Part shown: positions 11,197-22,514 of the stretch, piece after piece
Numbering within the stretch: the first letter of the stretch is position 1
Layout: each line of letters opens with the position of its first letter
Assembly (NCBI GenBank): GCA_014898415.1
Contig: RCTD01000028.1
Coordinates: 496,001-560,000 of the forward strand
Direction: 5' to 3'
DNA from: Stromatinia cepivora
Lineage: Eukaryota > Ascomycota > Leotiomycetes > Helotiales > Sclerotiniaceae
DNA length: 64,000 nucleotides
The notes under the pieces: generated by a model
The model's database searches: none
What the model was told of the DNA's origin: nothing
The model's input: the letters and a program-made list of their open reading frames with translations, nothing else
Program-made: the position numbers and the translations under genes

Positions 11197-12089
11197 GGAA
11201 TAATGGCTTTATTGATGGATCAGTTGGGGTTGTATGCATGATGGATGAAAGATGAGATATGGTATATATGCGTTGCATGGGCATTTGGCGTTTGGGAGAA
11301 AGATAATAGAAGTTGAGCATATGAAAGAAAGTTATGGGGTGGATACGTTTGCTCGAATGTTTTCGCATGGGGTACGATAGCATAGCGTAAAGAAACGAAA
11401 TCATACACAAATTTAGTTTTAAAGCAAAGACTGTTCCAGTACAAAATCATTACATTTTTCTCGTAACCATCGTGAGTGTATAGAGGGTGCAAAAACTAAT
11501 CCTGACTTAGTCTTCTTCCCGCTTGGTGTCGCAATAATAAATCCTCGAAAGAATCTATGAAAGAATCTATCGTTCAAAGATGGTCTGGAGATGACTTAGG
11601 GTTTACAGCAACTTGACCCTGGTTCGGACGGTTCGGATAGAGCTTCCGCATACGTCGTCGTACAGAATTGCCGGCGAAGCGAGGTGAAATGTTGCGAATC
11701 AGAAGCAGCTGTGGTTCTCCTCTGTTCTTCCCGATGTCTTTGGTTGGTGGGCTGTTTAACACGGGCATCTTCAAAAAAATTTATTTATTTATGAGGCGAG
11801 TTTCGTTCGGATAAATTGAAGGAACAAAGTTTTGGGATTATATTTTATTTTATTTTTCAGTCTACGTTTCTACGCTCCGTCCCGCTGTCAAAAATTCTTC
11901 GTCGATATACATACAACTTCATAGGTACTCAAGCTCTCGCTAATCATGCGGATAATCTAAAGATTCCGCTATCCACGTTACATCACGATTAAAGCCGTTT
12001 CTTGCCATTTCTTGCCATTTCTGTCATTCATCCATCCATCCATTTCGTCACTGCCAAACCTCCCACCCTCCCAAACAAACCTATCCAAG
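11197..12089. other. Intergenic, 3' of the ABC transporter
   Basis: About 0.9 kb with no gene I can support. A minus-strand open frame of 66 codons (11574-11774), rich in Arg, Asn and Pro, is present; I recognise no family and it is probably chance. Bases 11770-11870 are T/A-rich. Confidence 0.5.
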
Positions 12090-12937
12090 ATGCCCTGCAC
12101 AGAACTCGCACTTCTCCCCCTCACTCCCCACTTTCTCCCCGCCTCATCCCCAAACTTCGCACCGCCAAGCACGTGCTAGAAACAGCTGCAGGATATCCCT
12201 GTTACTTTTATCAACAAGTTGAGAATCCTTCGTTTATATATATAGTCGGGACGTGGGAAAGTCCGCAACATCATGAGAGGTTCATACCGAGTGTGGAAAA
12301 TTTGGGGCTTTTTGATTTGTTGAAGGGTGAGGTGGTGGTGGGGGTTGGAGTTGGGGAGACGGTGGAGGGGAGGGGTATTAGGATGTGGCATTGTGAGTGC
12401 CGGGGGGTTTTTTTTCATTCTTTTTGTTTAGTTTTGGGGGTTGGGGTAGGGTTGGAATAAGAGGTGGATTTGTGTGGGTATGGGTGGGGTTTTGGTTTGC
12501 TTCAAGGAACCGGGTCGATGAGTAAATACTAATTCTATAATACCACAGTAGAAGGCGATGCGCTCCGACCCTTCCGCCTAGGAATAGACGAAGAGCTCGG
12601 AGAAGAAGACTCGAAGAAAAAATCTCCCTTCAGCGCACCCATAATATCATGTAATAGATATTTCATCACATCCTCCAACAAAGAAGGATTTAGCGAGAAA
12701 TTTGGCGAGGTAAAACATGTATTGGCAGAGGAGACGAAAGAGTATGAGATTGAGGGAGGATGGAGGATAGAGAAGGAGGCTGAAGATAAAGAGGAATGGG
12801 TTATGTTTTGTGGGTGGAATAGTGTGGAGAAACATTTGGGGTTTAGTAAGAAGGAGAATTTTAGGGAGTGGAGGGGTATTGTGGATTGGGTGGATGGGTT
12901 TGAGGTTAGGCATTTGAGAGCGATTGAGGGGTTGTGA
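12090..12937 (+). CDS. Fungal protein resembling dimeric alpha/beta-barrel (ABM/Dabb-like) proteins
   Basis: Two exons are clear: one ending at 12392 and one from 12549 to 12937 (intron 12393-12548, donor GTGAGT). The first contains AKHVLETAAGYPCYFYQQ, then IYIVGTWESPQHHERFIPS, typical of antibiotic-biosynthesis-monooxygenase-like folds. The second contains KEEWVMFCGWNSVEKHLGF in a second half with the same layout, so the protein is a tandem of two such domains. Enzymatic function is unknown. The start is a problem: the best-looking N-terminus, MPCTELALLPLTPHF from ATG 12090, is one base out of frame with the rest, while the in-frame ATG at 12002 gives an unlikely Pro/His-rich leader. Either one base is missing near 12110-12150 (mutation or assembly error) or translation starts at 12002. 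Confidence 0.65.
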
Positions 12938-13301
12938 TTTGATGGTAGGCGATAGATGGAAAAGGAGATGAAGTCAAAAGGAGTTAATTTAATTGGAAAG
13001 AAGGAATGGTTCATTTTTGCGGGAGTAATGGATTCACTTCACCTCAATTACACGAATTCATATAATTTTAGTCTTGACATGATGTTCTCGTCTAATACAT
13101 CCATGACGGAAAAGCCAGGATTTTTCTCTACCCATGAACATCGATTCACAAGAGAAGCATCTTCTTCAATCTCGAATACCCCACTCTCAACACCTGATTC
13201 AAAATAGTGACCTATCTGGTTTCAGTTGCCTCTCCGCTCCACGAATAACTTCACGAATCTTTCGAGCTAAAGACGATTCTGAGATTCAACCACCATACAC
13301 A
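12938..13301. other. Short spacer between convergent genes
   Basis: Non-coding DNA between the 3' ends of the alpha/beta-barrel-like gene (plus) and the NAT9 gene (minus). I see no structure beyond the presumed 3' ends. Confidence 0.55.
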
Positions 13302-14210
13302 TCATTTGTAAACACATTCCCTGTACCCCTCCACTCCAAACCTCCCCATCAACCCCCTAACCCTCTCCTCCCCATACCACCCCTCAAAAACCAACTCCAC
13401 CTCCCCAAAATAATTTTCCCCCTCCCCCAACTTCACAAACCCCACACTCTCAAACAACCTAATACTACCTACATTCTTCCCGCCAATCTTAACCCTCAAC
13501 TGCAACAATTTCATTTTCGCCCTCTCCTTCTTGACCTGAATCCCTTCTCTATACTCCTCCATAATCCTCTCCAAATTCCCCCTCAAATATTCCATAAAAG
13601 TAAGTACTGCCGATCTACCCAATCCGTTTCCCCTAGCCAACGATACTGCTATCATGATTTCTATTTCTCCTATACATCCCTCTTCATCTTCATCTGCTTC
13701 TGTGAGGAATAAATTGATATCTCCTATCATTTTTCCAGGGGCATCTGATACGCCTTTTCTAATTTCTCCTGATGCATTAACGTCGTCGGTTAGACAGATG
13801 ATAAATGTTAATTTATCATGATCTGTTCTCCAACTTCTTTGCATTGCATATTCGTCCTCGAGAGTTAGGGGATCGGAGGCTGTTGCTTGTTGGATTTCCT
13901 GGTGTTCTTGTTAGCCTCAATTTTCATTTTCATTCTTCAAGATGCTTCTCCATATGTTGTAGGGCCTGCGGATAAAATCCTTCCGCGGAGTTTTTTTTTT
14001 TCTCGAAATGTATACTGTTGAAAAGGGATAGTCGGTCACAAATAAGTACCTACCTCATCTTTCATCCACTCATGATACGTAATCACGTGAGATTCTTCAT
14101 ATGGTACCAAAAGTACTTTGTTCGTACAAACGGCTGGCTGTATTAGTTTCCGACTTGACAAGAGCATACAGGACGGGAGAAAAATTACCTGTATGTTCGT
14201 TGATTAACAT
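13302..14210 (-). CDS. nat9: NAT9-like GNAT N-acetyltransferase
   Basis: A GNAT-fold acetyltransferase of the N-acetyltransferase 9 family; the animal protein has been linked to microtubule stability, and the fungal role is not established. Three exons by eye on the minus strand: 14210-14189 (only 22 nt), 14133-14054 and 13898-13302, giving 232 residues. The spliced N-terminus reads MLINEHTAVCTNKVLLVPYE, then YHEWMKDE, TASDPLTLEDEYAMQRSW and DKLTFIIC, which are strongly family-specific. The acetyl-CoA-binding region is around ARGNGLGRSAVLTFMEYL, followed by the conserved NVGSIRLFESVGF. The first intron separates the first seven codons from the rest. The frame is intact. Confidence 0.9.
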
Positions 14211-15079
14211 TTGATATGCAAATGGTGTATTCAGAGCTGGCTGAAACTTAGCGTTGAAATATGCTTGAAATGTTATATCAAGAACTTGTTATAAGGTTTG
14301 AAAAAACTAATGAAAGGTCAATTAGCTATTATGATTGGCTGGACCTGGGCCTCAACCATCAAGCCACAGGCACAGGCATTAGCCACTACCCCTCAACCAT
14401 TAAATTTGATCCAACGTTGCAGGCTCTGTAGTTAAATTATGAGAGCATTGAGAGAAAATTTGGAAATAGGTCACTCTCACGTGACCTTCCGAAAATCCAA
14501 CACCAAGATTAATGAGAATAACTAGAACAATTGGATAGGGGATGCTGAACATTGGTTGGTTCAGATACATCTGCTGTACACATTCGCTAGCTTTGTATGG
14601 ATGTGACATCTGTTGAACGACCACTCCTACCTACCTACCAACAAAACGATTGCAGAGTAGCCTCGATGTTTTCATTTATAGCCATATCAAGTTATCAACA
14701 TGTTTATGGATTAATAACATACCGAACTAATAATCTACGTTTAATTGAACGGCGAACTGGTTGCATTGCACGTTGCGAATCAATCTCTCCTCACTAGAGA
14801 AAGAAGATTATCGAGCAAGATAGGGTTTTCTTTGAATGATCTAAAGGATCTCACGGCTGCATGAGTGATGATGCTTTATTATATTGCCCCTAGCGTGTCA
14901 GGCGTTCCTACCAAGTCAGATCAACACTCAGTCTAGTAAATCTGTCGTGGGCAATCTAGTCAAGCATCAGCTGCCCGCATATGATAGAAAATCCAATGTG
15001 TTGGTGCTGACTACCAGGTGATAAGGCGGAGGCCGGAGGAATCTCCTCATTTCGCTCGGCTTGCATCTCGAATGTATGA
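14211..15079. other. Intergenic, no gene recognised
   Basis: About 0.9 kb between NAT9 and the second amidohydrolase fragment. A stretch near 14345-14400 looks superficially tRNA-like on the minus strand but has no B box or cloverleaf. Part of 14985-15079 could be a fully eroded N-terminus of the amidohydrolase fragment. Confidence 0.5.
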
Positions 15080-15395
15080 TTGTGTGTGGTCGGGATCCTA
15101 GAAAATGGTCCTGGAGCTACCGTTCCCTTTCGTGCCGACATGGACGCTTTACCTCAACTCGAGAATACCAGTCTGAAATATGCGAGTACTAAGACTGTTA
15201 AAGGCAGCGATGAAAAAGAAACTTTTGTAATGCATACTGCTATTTCACTTGCTGGTGCGAAGATGCTACTCGACGCAAAAAACACAATGGTCTAGGACTT
15301 TGATTGTCTTCTTTCAGCCTGCGGCGATGGGTGCCAGAGCCACGATTGAAGACGGCATTTACGATCTCTCAAGATTCGCCGTCCCGAAACCGGAT
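15080..15395 (+). pseudogene. M20D amidohydrolase, N-terminal half, decayed
   Basis: Reads CVVGILENGPGATVPFRADMDALPQLE, then LKYASTKTV and FVMH, characteristic of M20D amidohydrolases, followed by LLDAKNT. The metal-binding CGHDMH segment expected after VMH is missing, and one extra A near 15289 shifts the frame. In the shifted frame WSRTLIVFFQPA follows, but the expected EE metal ligands are gone, then IEDGIYDLSRFAVPKPD and a stop. Homology ends abruptly after KPD at 15395, exactly where the minus-strand fragment at 924-1687 begins (DIVLGQH). The two pieces together cover most of one enzyme without clear overlap. It is non-functional. Confidence 0.83.
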
Positions 15396-15682
15396 TAGAC
15401 AACCAAATACTCTGTCAACTTAAATGTTTAGAATTTGAAAAGGAGCATTCTTTGATGTGCGACTATTTCATGCATCTCGTGAATGGTAGTCATGATGGAT
15501 ACATCAACCTTCAATTTGGAAGGTGCGAACAACCACGCTTCAGAATCTACTTTACCCTCCAACCTCCAACCTCATCCTTATTCTCAAAACATCAATACGA
15601 TATCTATACAGCAGTATTATACAAAACAACTACATTCGTTTTTTTGGTTATCTCATTGTACATTATATACACAGCACAGACG

Positions 15683-16999
15683 ATGTCGGACTATGTTCCT
15701 CTCGTGCAAGATGCAGCACCTCCTGTATCTCAAATGCACAATGGAGAAAGTCGCCTTAGTATTGTCTTGGAAGCTTTGAAAGGTTGGCGGACGGTATATG
15801 GGGACGAAAAAGAGAGTTGTCCCGTTTGTTTTGAGAACCGTACGTATCATGCATCATCCTCCAATTCAAACTAACAGATAGTTACAGTAACTAAGACTGG
15901 AGAAGATAGTAAAGTTAACAAGGACATTCAACCTACTTCTTTCGGATCCGATTATCTTGAATGGCCAGTTATCACACCTTGCAAGCATAAATTTGGCAGT
16001 TTCTGTTTGGGACGTTGGCTTCTTGAATCCGATTCTTGTCCTCTTTGCCGTACAGAGCTCGTGCCTCACGAAAGGGCATCAACACCCAGTTATGATCAAC
16101 CAATTCAGCGCGCTCACTCTGTCGGAGCCCTAGACACTTTTCGAGAACCTAGGTACACACCAGGGGCAGACATGCAAGATATGACTTCTATTCAAACTAT
16201 TTTATCCCGATCGACATCCTCCGGCAGTAGGGGATCCATGACTACATTTGAACAGCAGAGATGGGATACCAGAATGGGAGGACTGGGTTATGCAAATCCC
16301 TATTTCAACGATCCTAGAAATGTTCCTGAAGCTAGGTCAAATCAGAGGACTATTCAGGTCCGTCTTCCACCTGCTACTTCTGCTACTACTACACATGGTC
16401 ACCCAGCTACTCCCACTTCAATGGAATTTACGGCAGGGTATGTCCGTCGCACGTATGAAAATGCCAATATTACGAGTTATGACTTGAGAAATCAAGCCAA
16501 CAATACTACTCAACTTGCCTACACATCTAGACAGGCGGTTAATCCTCGATGGCGCAATTGGGACTATCTATCAAGTAGTCGTCGTAACGTGGAACCGGTC
16601 ACGATAGGAACGAGGAACACGCACTCGGTAGCTAATGCGGTAGGATTAGCTATGGGTGTAGGAACTGTTGTTGGAATGCCAAGAGGCGAGAGAACAATAT
16701 CAGCGGGAGGAGATAGTAGCAGGTCCATTAGAAGAGAGACGAGCAATGATTATTCGGTTGCTAATGCAATGGGTCAGGCTTTGGGAGTGAGTACTGTGGT
16801 TGGGATGTCAAGAGCAGAATGGAGGAATTCGAGAAGACCAGTTGAATCGCTGAGTGAATCAATGAGCAATGTCAGCATCGACACCCAAGAAACCCGGGCA
16901 ACCAGGACAACCGGACTCAGGGAAAGTTCTAGTTCTGACGGTGATTTGTCGGAACTGCCTGGGTTAGCTAGTAGTATGTGGGCTCGTACTTGGGGTTGA
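15683..16999 (+). CDS. RING-finger protein (probable E3 ubiquitin ligase)
   Basis: Two exons, 15683-15839 and 15888-16999 (48-bp intron, donor GTACGT), give 422 residues. The C3HC4-type RING is split by the intron: CPVCFEN at the end of exon 1, then TPCKHKFGSFCLGRWL and SCPLCRTEL in exon 2, about residues 48-120. An insertion of about 28 residues lies between the first Cys pair and the CxH ligands. The rest is low-complexity, Ser/Thr/Arg-rich and probably disordered, with two repeats of the type SVANA(V/M)GxAxGVxTVVGM around 16624-16806. No membrane segment is seen. E3 activity is inferred from the RING only. The ATG at 15683 is the first in frame that leaves a compact N-terminus. Confidence 0.85.
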
Positions 17000-18603
17000 G
17001 TTCGAAGGGTGTTCTGTGATATGAACCTCAAAGGCGGTTTTGGAATGGTTTTGGGATATCTTTTTTCAGCGGTTTGAAAGGAGGATTTATTATCATCTTC
17101 AGCGTGTCTCAAAATACATTGTATCAATAGGGTAGATCTATAGAATAGACTCGATATTGAAGCGTTTATATATACATAAAACAGAAGATTTATAAACAAT
17201 GAATTCCCCCGGCGTTATATGTATATATGGCAATCAACTCCCTTCATCACTACCCACCAGAACTTCCGACACAACTCAAGATCTGACTCCCAATCATCCC
17301 AAGATCGATAACATCAACCTCACCAGCACCAACCCTATTATAATTCTCCTCCTTACTATCAGCATAAACATTCATAAACATCCCATCTCCATAATCCTTA
17401 AACCATCATCCAACCATCCTTCACAACCCCATCAATTCATCCATTCTTTCCACATACACAGCCAATCCACACAGCCAATCCCCACAATTAACCCATCCAT
17501 CAATCAATCCACCAACACAATCTCCAACCCCAACCCCAACCCCAACCCCAACCCCAAACCTCCAAATCAATCCATCAAATACATACCAGACATGGATAAC
17601 CTCATCATTACACTTCTATAATCCACCGAGTAGGTACCTAGTACAGTAAAAAAATAAATAAATCAAATGAAATGAAATGAAATTCTTACCGATAACAATA
17701 ATGATAATGATAATGATAATGATAATGATAATGATAATGATAATGATAATGATAATGATAATGATAATGATAATGATAATGATAATGATAATGATAATGA
17801 TAATGATAATGATAATGATAATGATAATGATAATGATAAATAGCTGGTGGCTACAGGGAGGGGGATATGAGAGAAGAAATAGAGATCTGATACATATCAC
17901 GGTTTAGAATTGAAGATTGAGGTATACGTATACGTATCGACAATGACTTGCTGGAGACATAGTAACATGTTAGTCTTTAGGAGTATCCGTCGAGGAGATG
18001 ATCCAGGATTCCTGCAAAGGTTTTTCCCGATGTGGGATTTTTAGATTGGAACTTGGGAAAGGGGCGCGTTAAGTTCGAGTATATATAAATGCATATGTAT
18101 TAGATAATCTCAATTCAGTATTAACAAACTTCATTAATGATAACATTACATACACTGCTTTACTACAGATTACCTTTCCTTTCCTTTTCCTGCTCTTCTC
18201 TTCTCTTCCCTTGCTCACCTTGAATTCCCTTTACCCTTACCCTTACTTACCCTTCATATCATCCATCTCCAATATCCATATTCTTCCGTCCGCATATATA
18301 CGGTACAAACAGAAAGCAACGATGAAACCAAAAGCCAAATCAAAAACAAAAACAAAAAAGGTGTTACATAAGCCAGATTGCTTTGCCTTCCTTCCCTTCC
18401 ATTCCCTTCCCTTCCTTCCCCCCAATGCCCTCGCGTAGGAAGAAAAAATATCATAAGATCGTCTCTGTTTAAAATACCATAGTGCCGTAAAAAGTGAAAA
18501 AGAAATCACCTTGCCTTATCCCATGTCCCAACCCTCAATCATCAAAAAGCTCCGAGCTAATACCGCACCAACCCAAAACACCCAGATATTCACATTCCCC
18601 TCC
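17000..18603. other. Repeat-rich spacer
   Basis: About 1.6 kb between the RING gene and the EIS1 homologue. It holds a (CCCCAA) run at about 17524-17560, a perfect hexanucleotide microsatellite (entered separately), short CCCTTA-like runs near 18230-18250, and pyrimidine-rich tracts. On the minus strand 17405-17250 reads as a coding-like tail, KDYGDGMFMNVYADSKEENY up to a stop, but a stop lies just upstream and no family is recognised. It may be the last exon of a broken or very small gene. Confidence 0.5.
17701..17838. repeat. Perfect ATGATA hexanucleotide microsatellite, 23 units
   Basis: Twenty-three uninterrupted ATGATA units (138 bp). Both strands are open through it (Met-Ile or Ile runs), which is a by-product of the 6-bp period. 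Complete homogeneity implies recent expansion, so the locus is likely to vary between strains. Confidence 0.97.
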
Positions 18604-21379
18604 TTAGATCTCCTCATGAAACTTTGGAGCTCTGCCTGGACTAGTACTAGCAGTTCCCTGAGAGGAAAAGGGTCTCGGCGGCGCCAATTCCTCATCAAAG
18701 TTATCCCTCGCCTCCTGAAATTCTTCCTCATCATCATCACCACTTAGAACCTCTTCTTTATTCTTCTTCTTATCACCACTATGCTCGCTAAGACTACTAA
18801 CATCATCTCCTGGTTTAGCCTTGATAGCGTTTGCACTCTCAAATTCCTCGGGTTGCTGCGTAGGAACAGCGATAGGATTGGATCCGGGAACTAGAGTGGT
18901 AGCATTCGCAACATCCATAACGCTGTGCTGACCAAGCGATGCCGTACTATTATTAACACTTGCACCTGTGTAGGCATGGCCACCCACAAATCCTTTCTCA
19001 CTTCCCGCTGTATCTTTATTGGCGCTAGATTCTGAAAAGGATTTTGAGTGACGACCAGATATCCTTCCCATCTTAGACTTGAGCCAATTCTTCACCTTGG
19101 AACCACTTTCAGAAGTTGGTGATGTAGCAGTAGATGTAGGTTGTTGGGTTGAGTTGGCATCATTTGTAGCTCCAGACATACGAGCACTAGCTTGAGCTTC
19201 ATCTTCCGTAGATGTACGGATATGTTCTGTAGCTGGTGCAGTAGTGGGACGTTCAAACTTGTTAACCGTAGGGATGGGAAAGACTTTTGAAGCGTCTGCT
19301 TCGGATTTCGTGGATTTACGATGTTCCTTTTTAGCGGCCTTTTCCTCGGCTTTGCGCTCCTTTTCTTCGTCTTTCTCTTGTTCTATCGTGAAATGTTAAC
19401 TTGTGTAAACCAATCTTTAAGTATAAAAGACAACTCACGCTTCAATTTTTTGGTAATTTGTTTGTCCTCTTTCTCTCTCATCTTAGCTTCTTGAGATTTT
19501 CTCCTTCGATGCTCTTCATCAAGTTTCAACGCAGCATCTTGAAATCTTTTAGCGTCCGCTTTGGTAGTCATATCATCCAATACTGGCTGAATGATCTTAG
19601 CAGCGGCAGCATCAATCACACTTTGGTCGACAAATTTACCACCACCAATATCGACTTTACCAAAGTTCTCCAATCTAGCTTCACTCTTGGCCTGGGCAGC
19701 TTCATGGGCTTTCAATTCCCATTCGTTGAGCAAAGATGGAGCAACCTTGCCAGTTTGCGCAAATACTTTTTCATCCATTTCGTGAATCCTATCACTGACT
19801 TTGCGCTGAGCTGCAGCAAGCAAAGCTTCACGATCACGTTGTCGTTTTTTCTCATCTACTTGAGAGATATTGGATGAGAATAAACTCATCTGAGCTCGGA
19901 TTTTGTCAGACTGATGGCGGTCCTCCTCATAACTGGAAGCTCGACGTCTTGTTCGACCTCGTATAGATAATTTCGATGATATACTCGGAGTACCTCCATA
20001 ATAATCTCGGTATTCACGATTTTGAATATCCTCAGTAGTCATTTTCGATATCCGCTCATGGGCGAGCTGTTGAGCCTTTTCTTGAAGGTTATTGAAGCGC
20101 ATTGGTGTAGGTTCATCATCGCTGTCTATGGAAAGCCGTCGCTGGCCGTGAGCGGCAACTGCACCAGATTGTGCATGAGAAGCAGCATCCAATTGTTTCT
20201 GCTGTTGGTTGTACATTTTCTTGGCCATAGCAATTGCCGAAGCTTTTAAGACATCCTCTCGATTTTGGTCTTTGTTCAACTCTTGTTCAAGCTGTTCAAC
20301 AGGAGGATTGGAAGTATACATCTCTCTCGGCATTGTTGTGAATGGTACTGATCCAACACCCTTTTCGAATGTATTTGGTTTTCGAACAGTGTTAGATTTA
20401 TGAACGGCAACTGCCGCTTTCATGGCATTATTAGGTGTCCTGGTTTCAGCAGGATAAGCAGTTTTCCCAGTATTAGTCTGAGTTTTGTGAACGGAATTTG
20501 CGGCTCTCAAGGCATTACTGGCAGCGTTGGCTTCATCGGGATAAGTTTCCGGCCTTGGGGTCTTCGCTGGAGTCGAGTTTGCACGTTTCCTGCTGCTAGA
20601 CATAGCACCAGTTGCTGCTAAGAGGGAACCTTGTCGTCCAACCGCAGTATGACCATAATCCAATTGTGGTGATAATGTATTTCCCTTTTTCATAGCTTGG
20701 GTCGCGGCAGAATTTCCCCACGCCGTAGGCTCCGGTTGCCACAAATCGACACCTTTATTGGCTTGATGAGCCAATAGGGCTGCCTTTGCGCCGTGCGCAC
20801 TTGCTTCTGGCTGCCAAAGAGGCTTCATCTTATAATCTTTAGCTAACATTGCAGCAGCAGACGCTGATGCCGAAGGATCCGGCTTCCAATGTTCGAACGT
20901 CTTTTGGTTCTGCCAACCTAAAGAAGCTGCTGCTCCGGCTGCCGATTGATTCTTGTTCAATCCCGCAGAGGGATAACTTGGTAAATCTCGAGGTTTCGCG
21001 TATTTGAGGGATGCTGCTGCACCTATTTGACGAAGCTATTAGCGATGCTAATACGGTGTATACAAACTATAAAGCGACACTTACCAGCAGATGACAGTTT
21101 GTTGTCACTGTCAAGAAACTCATGGCCCGGTTTGGGCTTCCGATTGTTGTGATTTGTGATGTATAGAGCTGCTGTCGCAGCTTGATCTTCTAATTTATTG
21201 GAGCTTGTGCGAGTTGGGCTATCATCAGGTAAAGGGATCATATGTGGTGTTTTATGAGTCCTGCCTTCCATTGGTATTCCATTGGATCCGATGTCTGTAG
21301 CCGCAGAACGTATTAGCTTACAGTGTAAGCAATTCAAGGATGACTTATGCGGACCATGATAACTATTGGTAGTCGACAT
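18604..21379 (-). CDS. eis1: Eisosome protein 1 (EIS1) homologue
   Basis: A fungal eisosome component; in yeast EIS1 associates with PIL1/LSP1 furrows under the plasma membrane. Minus-strand exons by eye: 21379-21085, 21022-19439, 19382-18604, giving 885 residues, the usual size. Seen: an N-terminal ATAALYITN block; the KLSSAGAAASLKYAKPRDLP segment; repeated alanine-rich blocks built around W(K/Q)P(D/E) and (S/A)A..AA (FEHWKPDPSASASAAAML, LWQPEASAHGAKAALLAH, LWQPEPTAWGNSAATQAM); then highly charged coiled-coil sequence rich in Lys/Glu/Gln; and a Ser-rich acidic tail. No membrane segment is present, consistent with a peripheral scaffold. Introns are short (62 and 56 bp). Confidence 0.9.
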
Positions 21380-22514
21380 GATTACGAGATATTCCTTCTT
21401 TGTTCTGCAGGTATGTTCCTCGGAATGCAAGTTGACGTCTGTCTCTTAATCTGGTATCCGAATCAAGCGAAGAATCCGCAGTCGAGCTTATTGGAGGAGG
21501 GAAAGGACGAGCTAGAAATCAAAGTAATGAGGTTTTTCCGAGACAATACTTTGTTGTAAAATAAATTGTTCCAAGTCTGGAGATTTGGTATGTGGTTTGA
21601 GAGGGGTTTGTTGACTCCAAATAGTATGAACAATATGTAAAAGCTTGGGGGAAGGGGGAGCTTGCCAGTAGACTTGACTACCTAGTAATGCGATAATAAA
21701 CTTGGATGAAGATTTGAGTTTAGATGCGCGGATGAACCTGGTATTATTGTAAGTCATTTACTGTGAATCGTTTAGTTCCTCCATCTTCTCTCTTCTTAGT
21801 ATATTAGTAGTTCGATTTTAACATGGCAATATTGATTCTTTAGCCATCGCATTGATTGATTGACCAAGCTCTTCATGACGTAGTTTGTGTTCAGCCACAC
21901 CTGTGCGACCACTAATAAATACATACAATTTTATTGAATGAGAAAGGCTTTTCTTTTTCTGGTGAATGAGAAGTCCACTGTCGCTACGAAGATAAGAACT
22001 TCGATTAATAAGCATCATGAACTATTTCAAGAGAAGTAAGTATATATTGATGTACAACTGGGGTTGTAGTTGATTATATATTGGATTTCCCCATAAATGA
22101 CAACAGATTTTTTTTTATGAGGATCAATGGGCCACCATACATGATCTCCAGCAGGGATTGAAATTACAAGTACCGACCAAACATTTATTGTCTCTTCAGT
22201 CTCTACAATCTCTACAATCTCTACAATCTCTACAATCTCTACAATCTCTTCAATCTCTTCAATCTCTACCACTGTCAAACTAGAAACATTCATTTCGACA
22301 ATTCCCAAAGTGATTAAATAGATTTTCTATAGAATTAATCGTTCAAAGTTGAAATTTCGCTATACCTCTTTCCTTCCTCAAACTTGCCGAAGCAATCAGA
22401 AGTAACGACTTCTCAACTCCACACTATTAAACGCCATATCTTCCTTCTTTCTTCAGTCATCACTAGCTTTTGGCCCTAACTGATGATACTACAAAAGATC
22501 CGCCAAAGTTGGTA
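21380..22514. other. Divergent promoter region
   Basis: About 1.1 kb between the start of EIS1 (minus) and of the phosphatase (plus), so it should contain both promoters. A 9-bp tandem repeat is entered separately. I see no other gene. Confidence 0.55.
22191..22267. repeat. 9-bp tandem repeat (TCTCTACAA type)
   Basis: About eight units of TCTCTACAA, the last ones changed to TCTCTTCAA. It is pyrimidine-biased and lies in the shared upstream region of two divergent genes. On the minus strand it reads as a Val-Glu-Ile repeat in an open frame without recognisable homology; I treat it as a simple repeat. Confidence 0.85.

Noticed and set aside
11574..11774. 66-codon minus-strand frame rich in Arg, Pro and Asn
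   Set aside because: No recognised homology, no splice context, short; treated as chance.
13134..13712. 192-codon plus-strand frame, Pro/His/Leu-rich
   Set aside because: Antisense to the NAT9 coding exon, which has clear family motifs.
14340..14410. tRNA-like stretch on the minus strand (GGTTGAGGGGTAGTGGCTAA)
   Set aside because: No recognisable B box, anticodon loop or closing acceptor stem.
17401..17620. Asn/Pro repeats read on the plus strand (Asn-Pro-Asn-Pro)
   Set aside because: Caused by the CCCCAA simple repeat and pyrimidine-rich tract, without a supporting gene model.
17616..17907. Long Ile or Met-Ile open frames on both strands
   Set aside because: They are the translation of the ATGATA microsatellite; no coding constraint.
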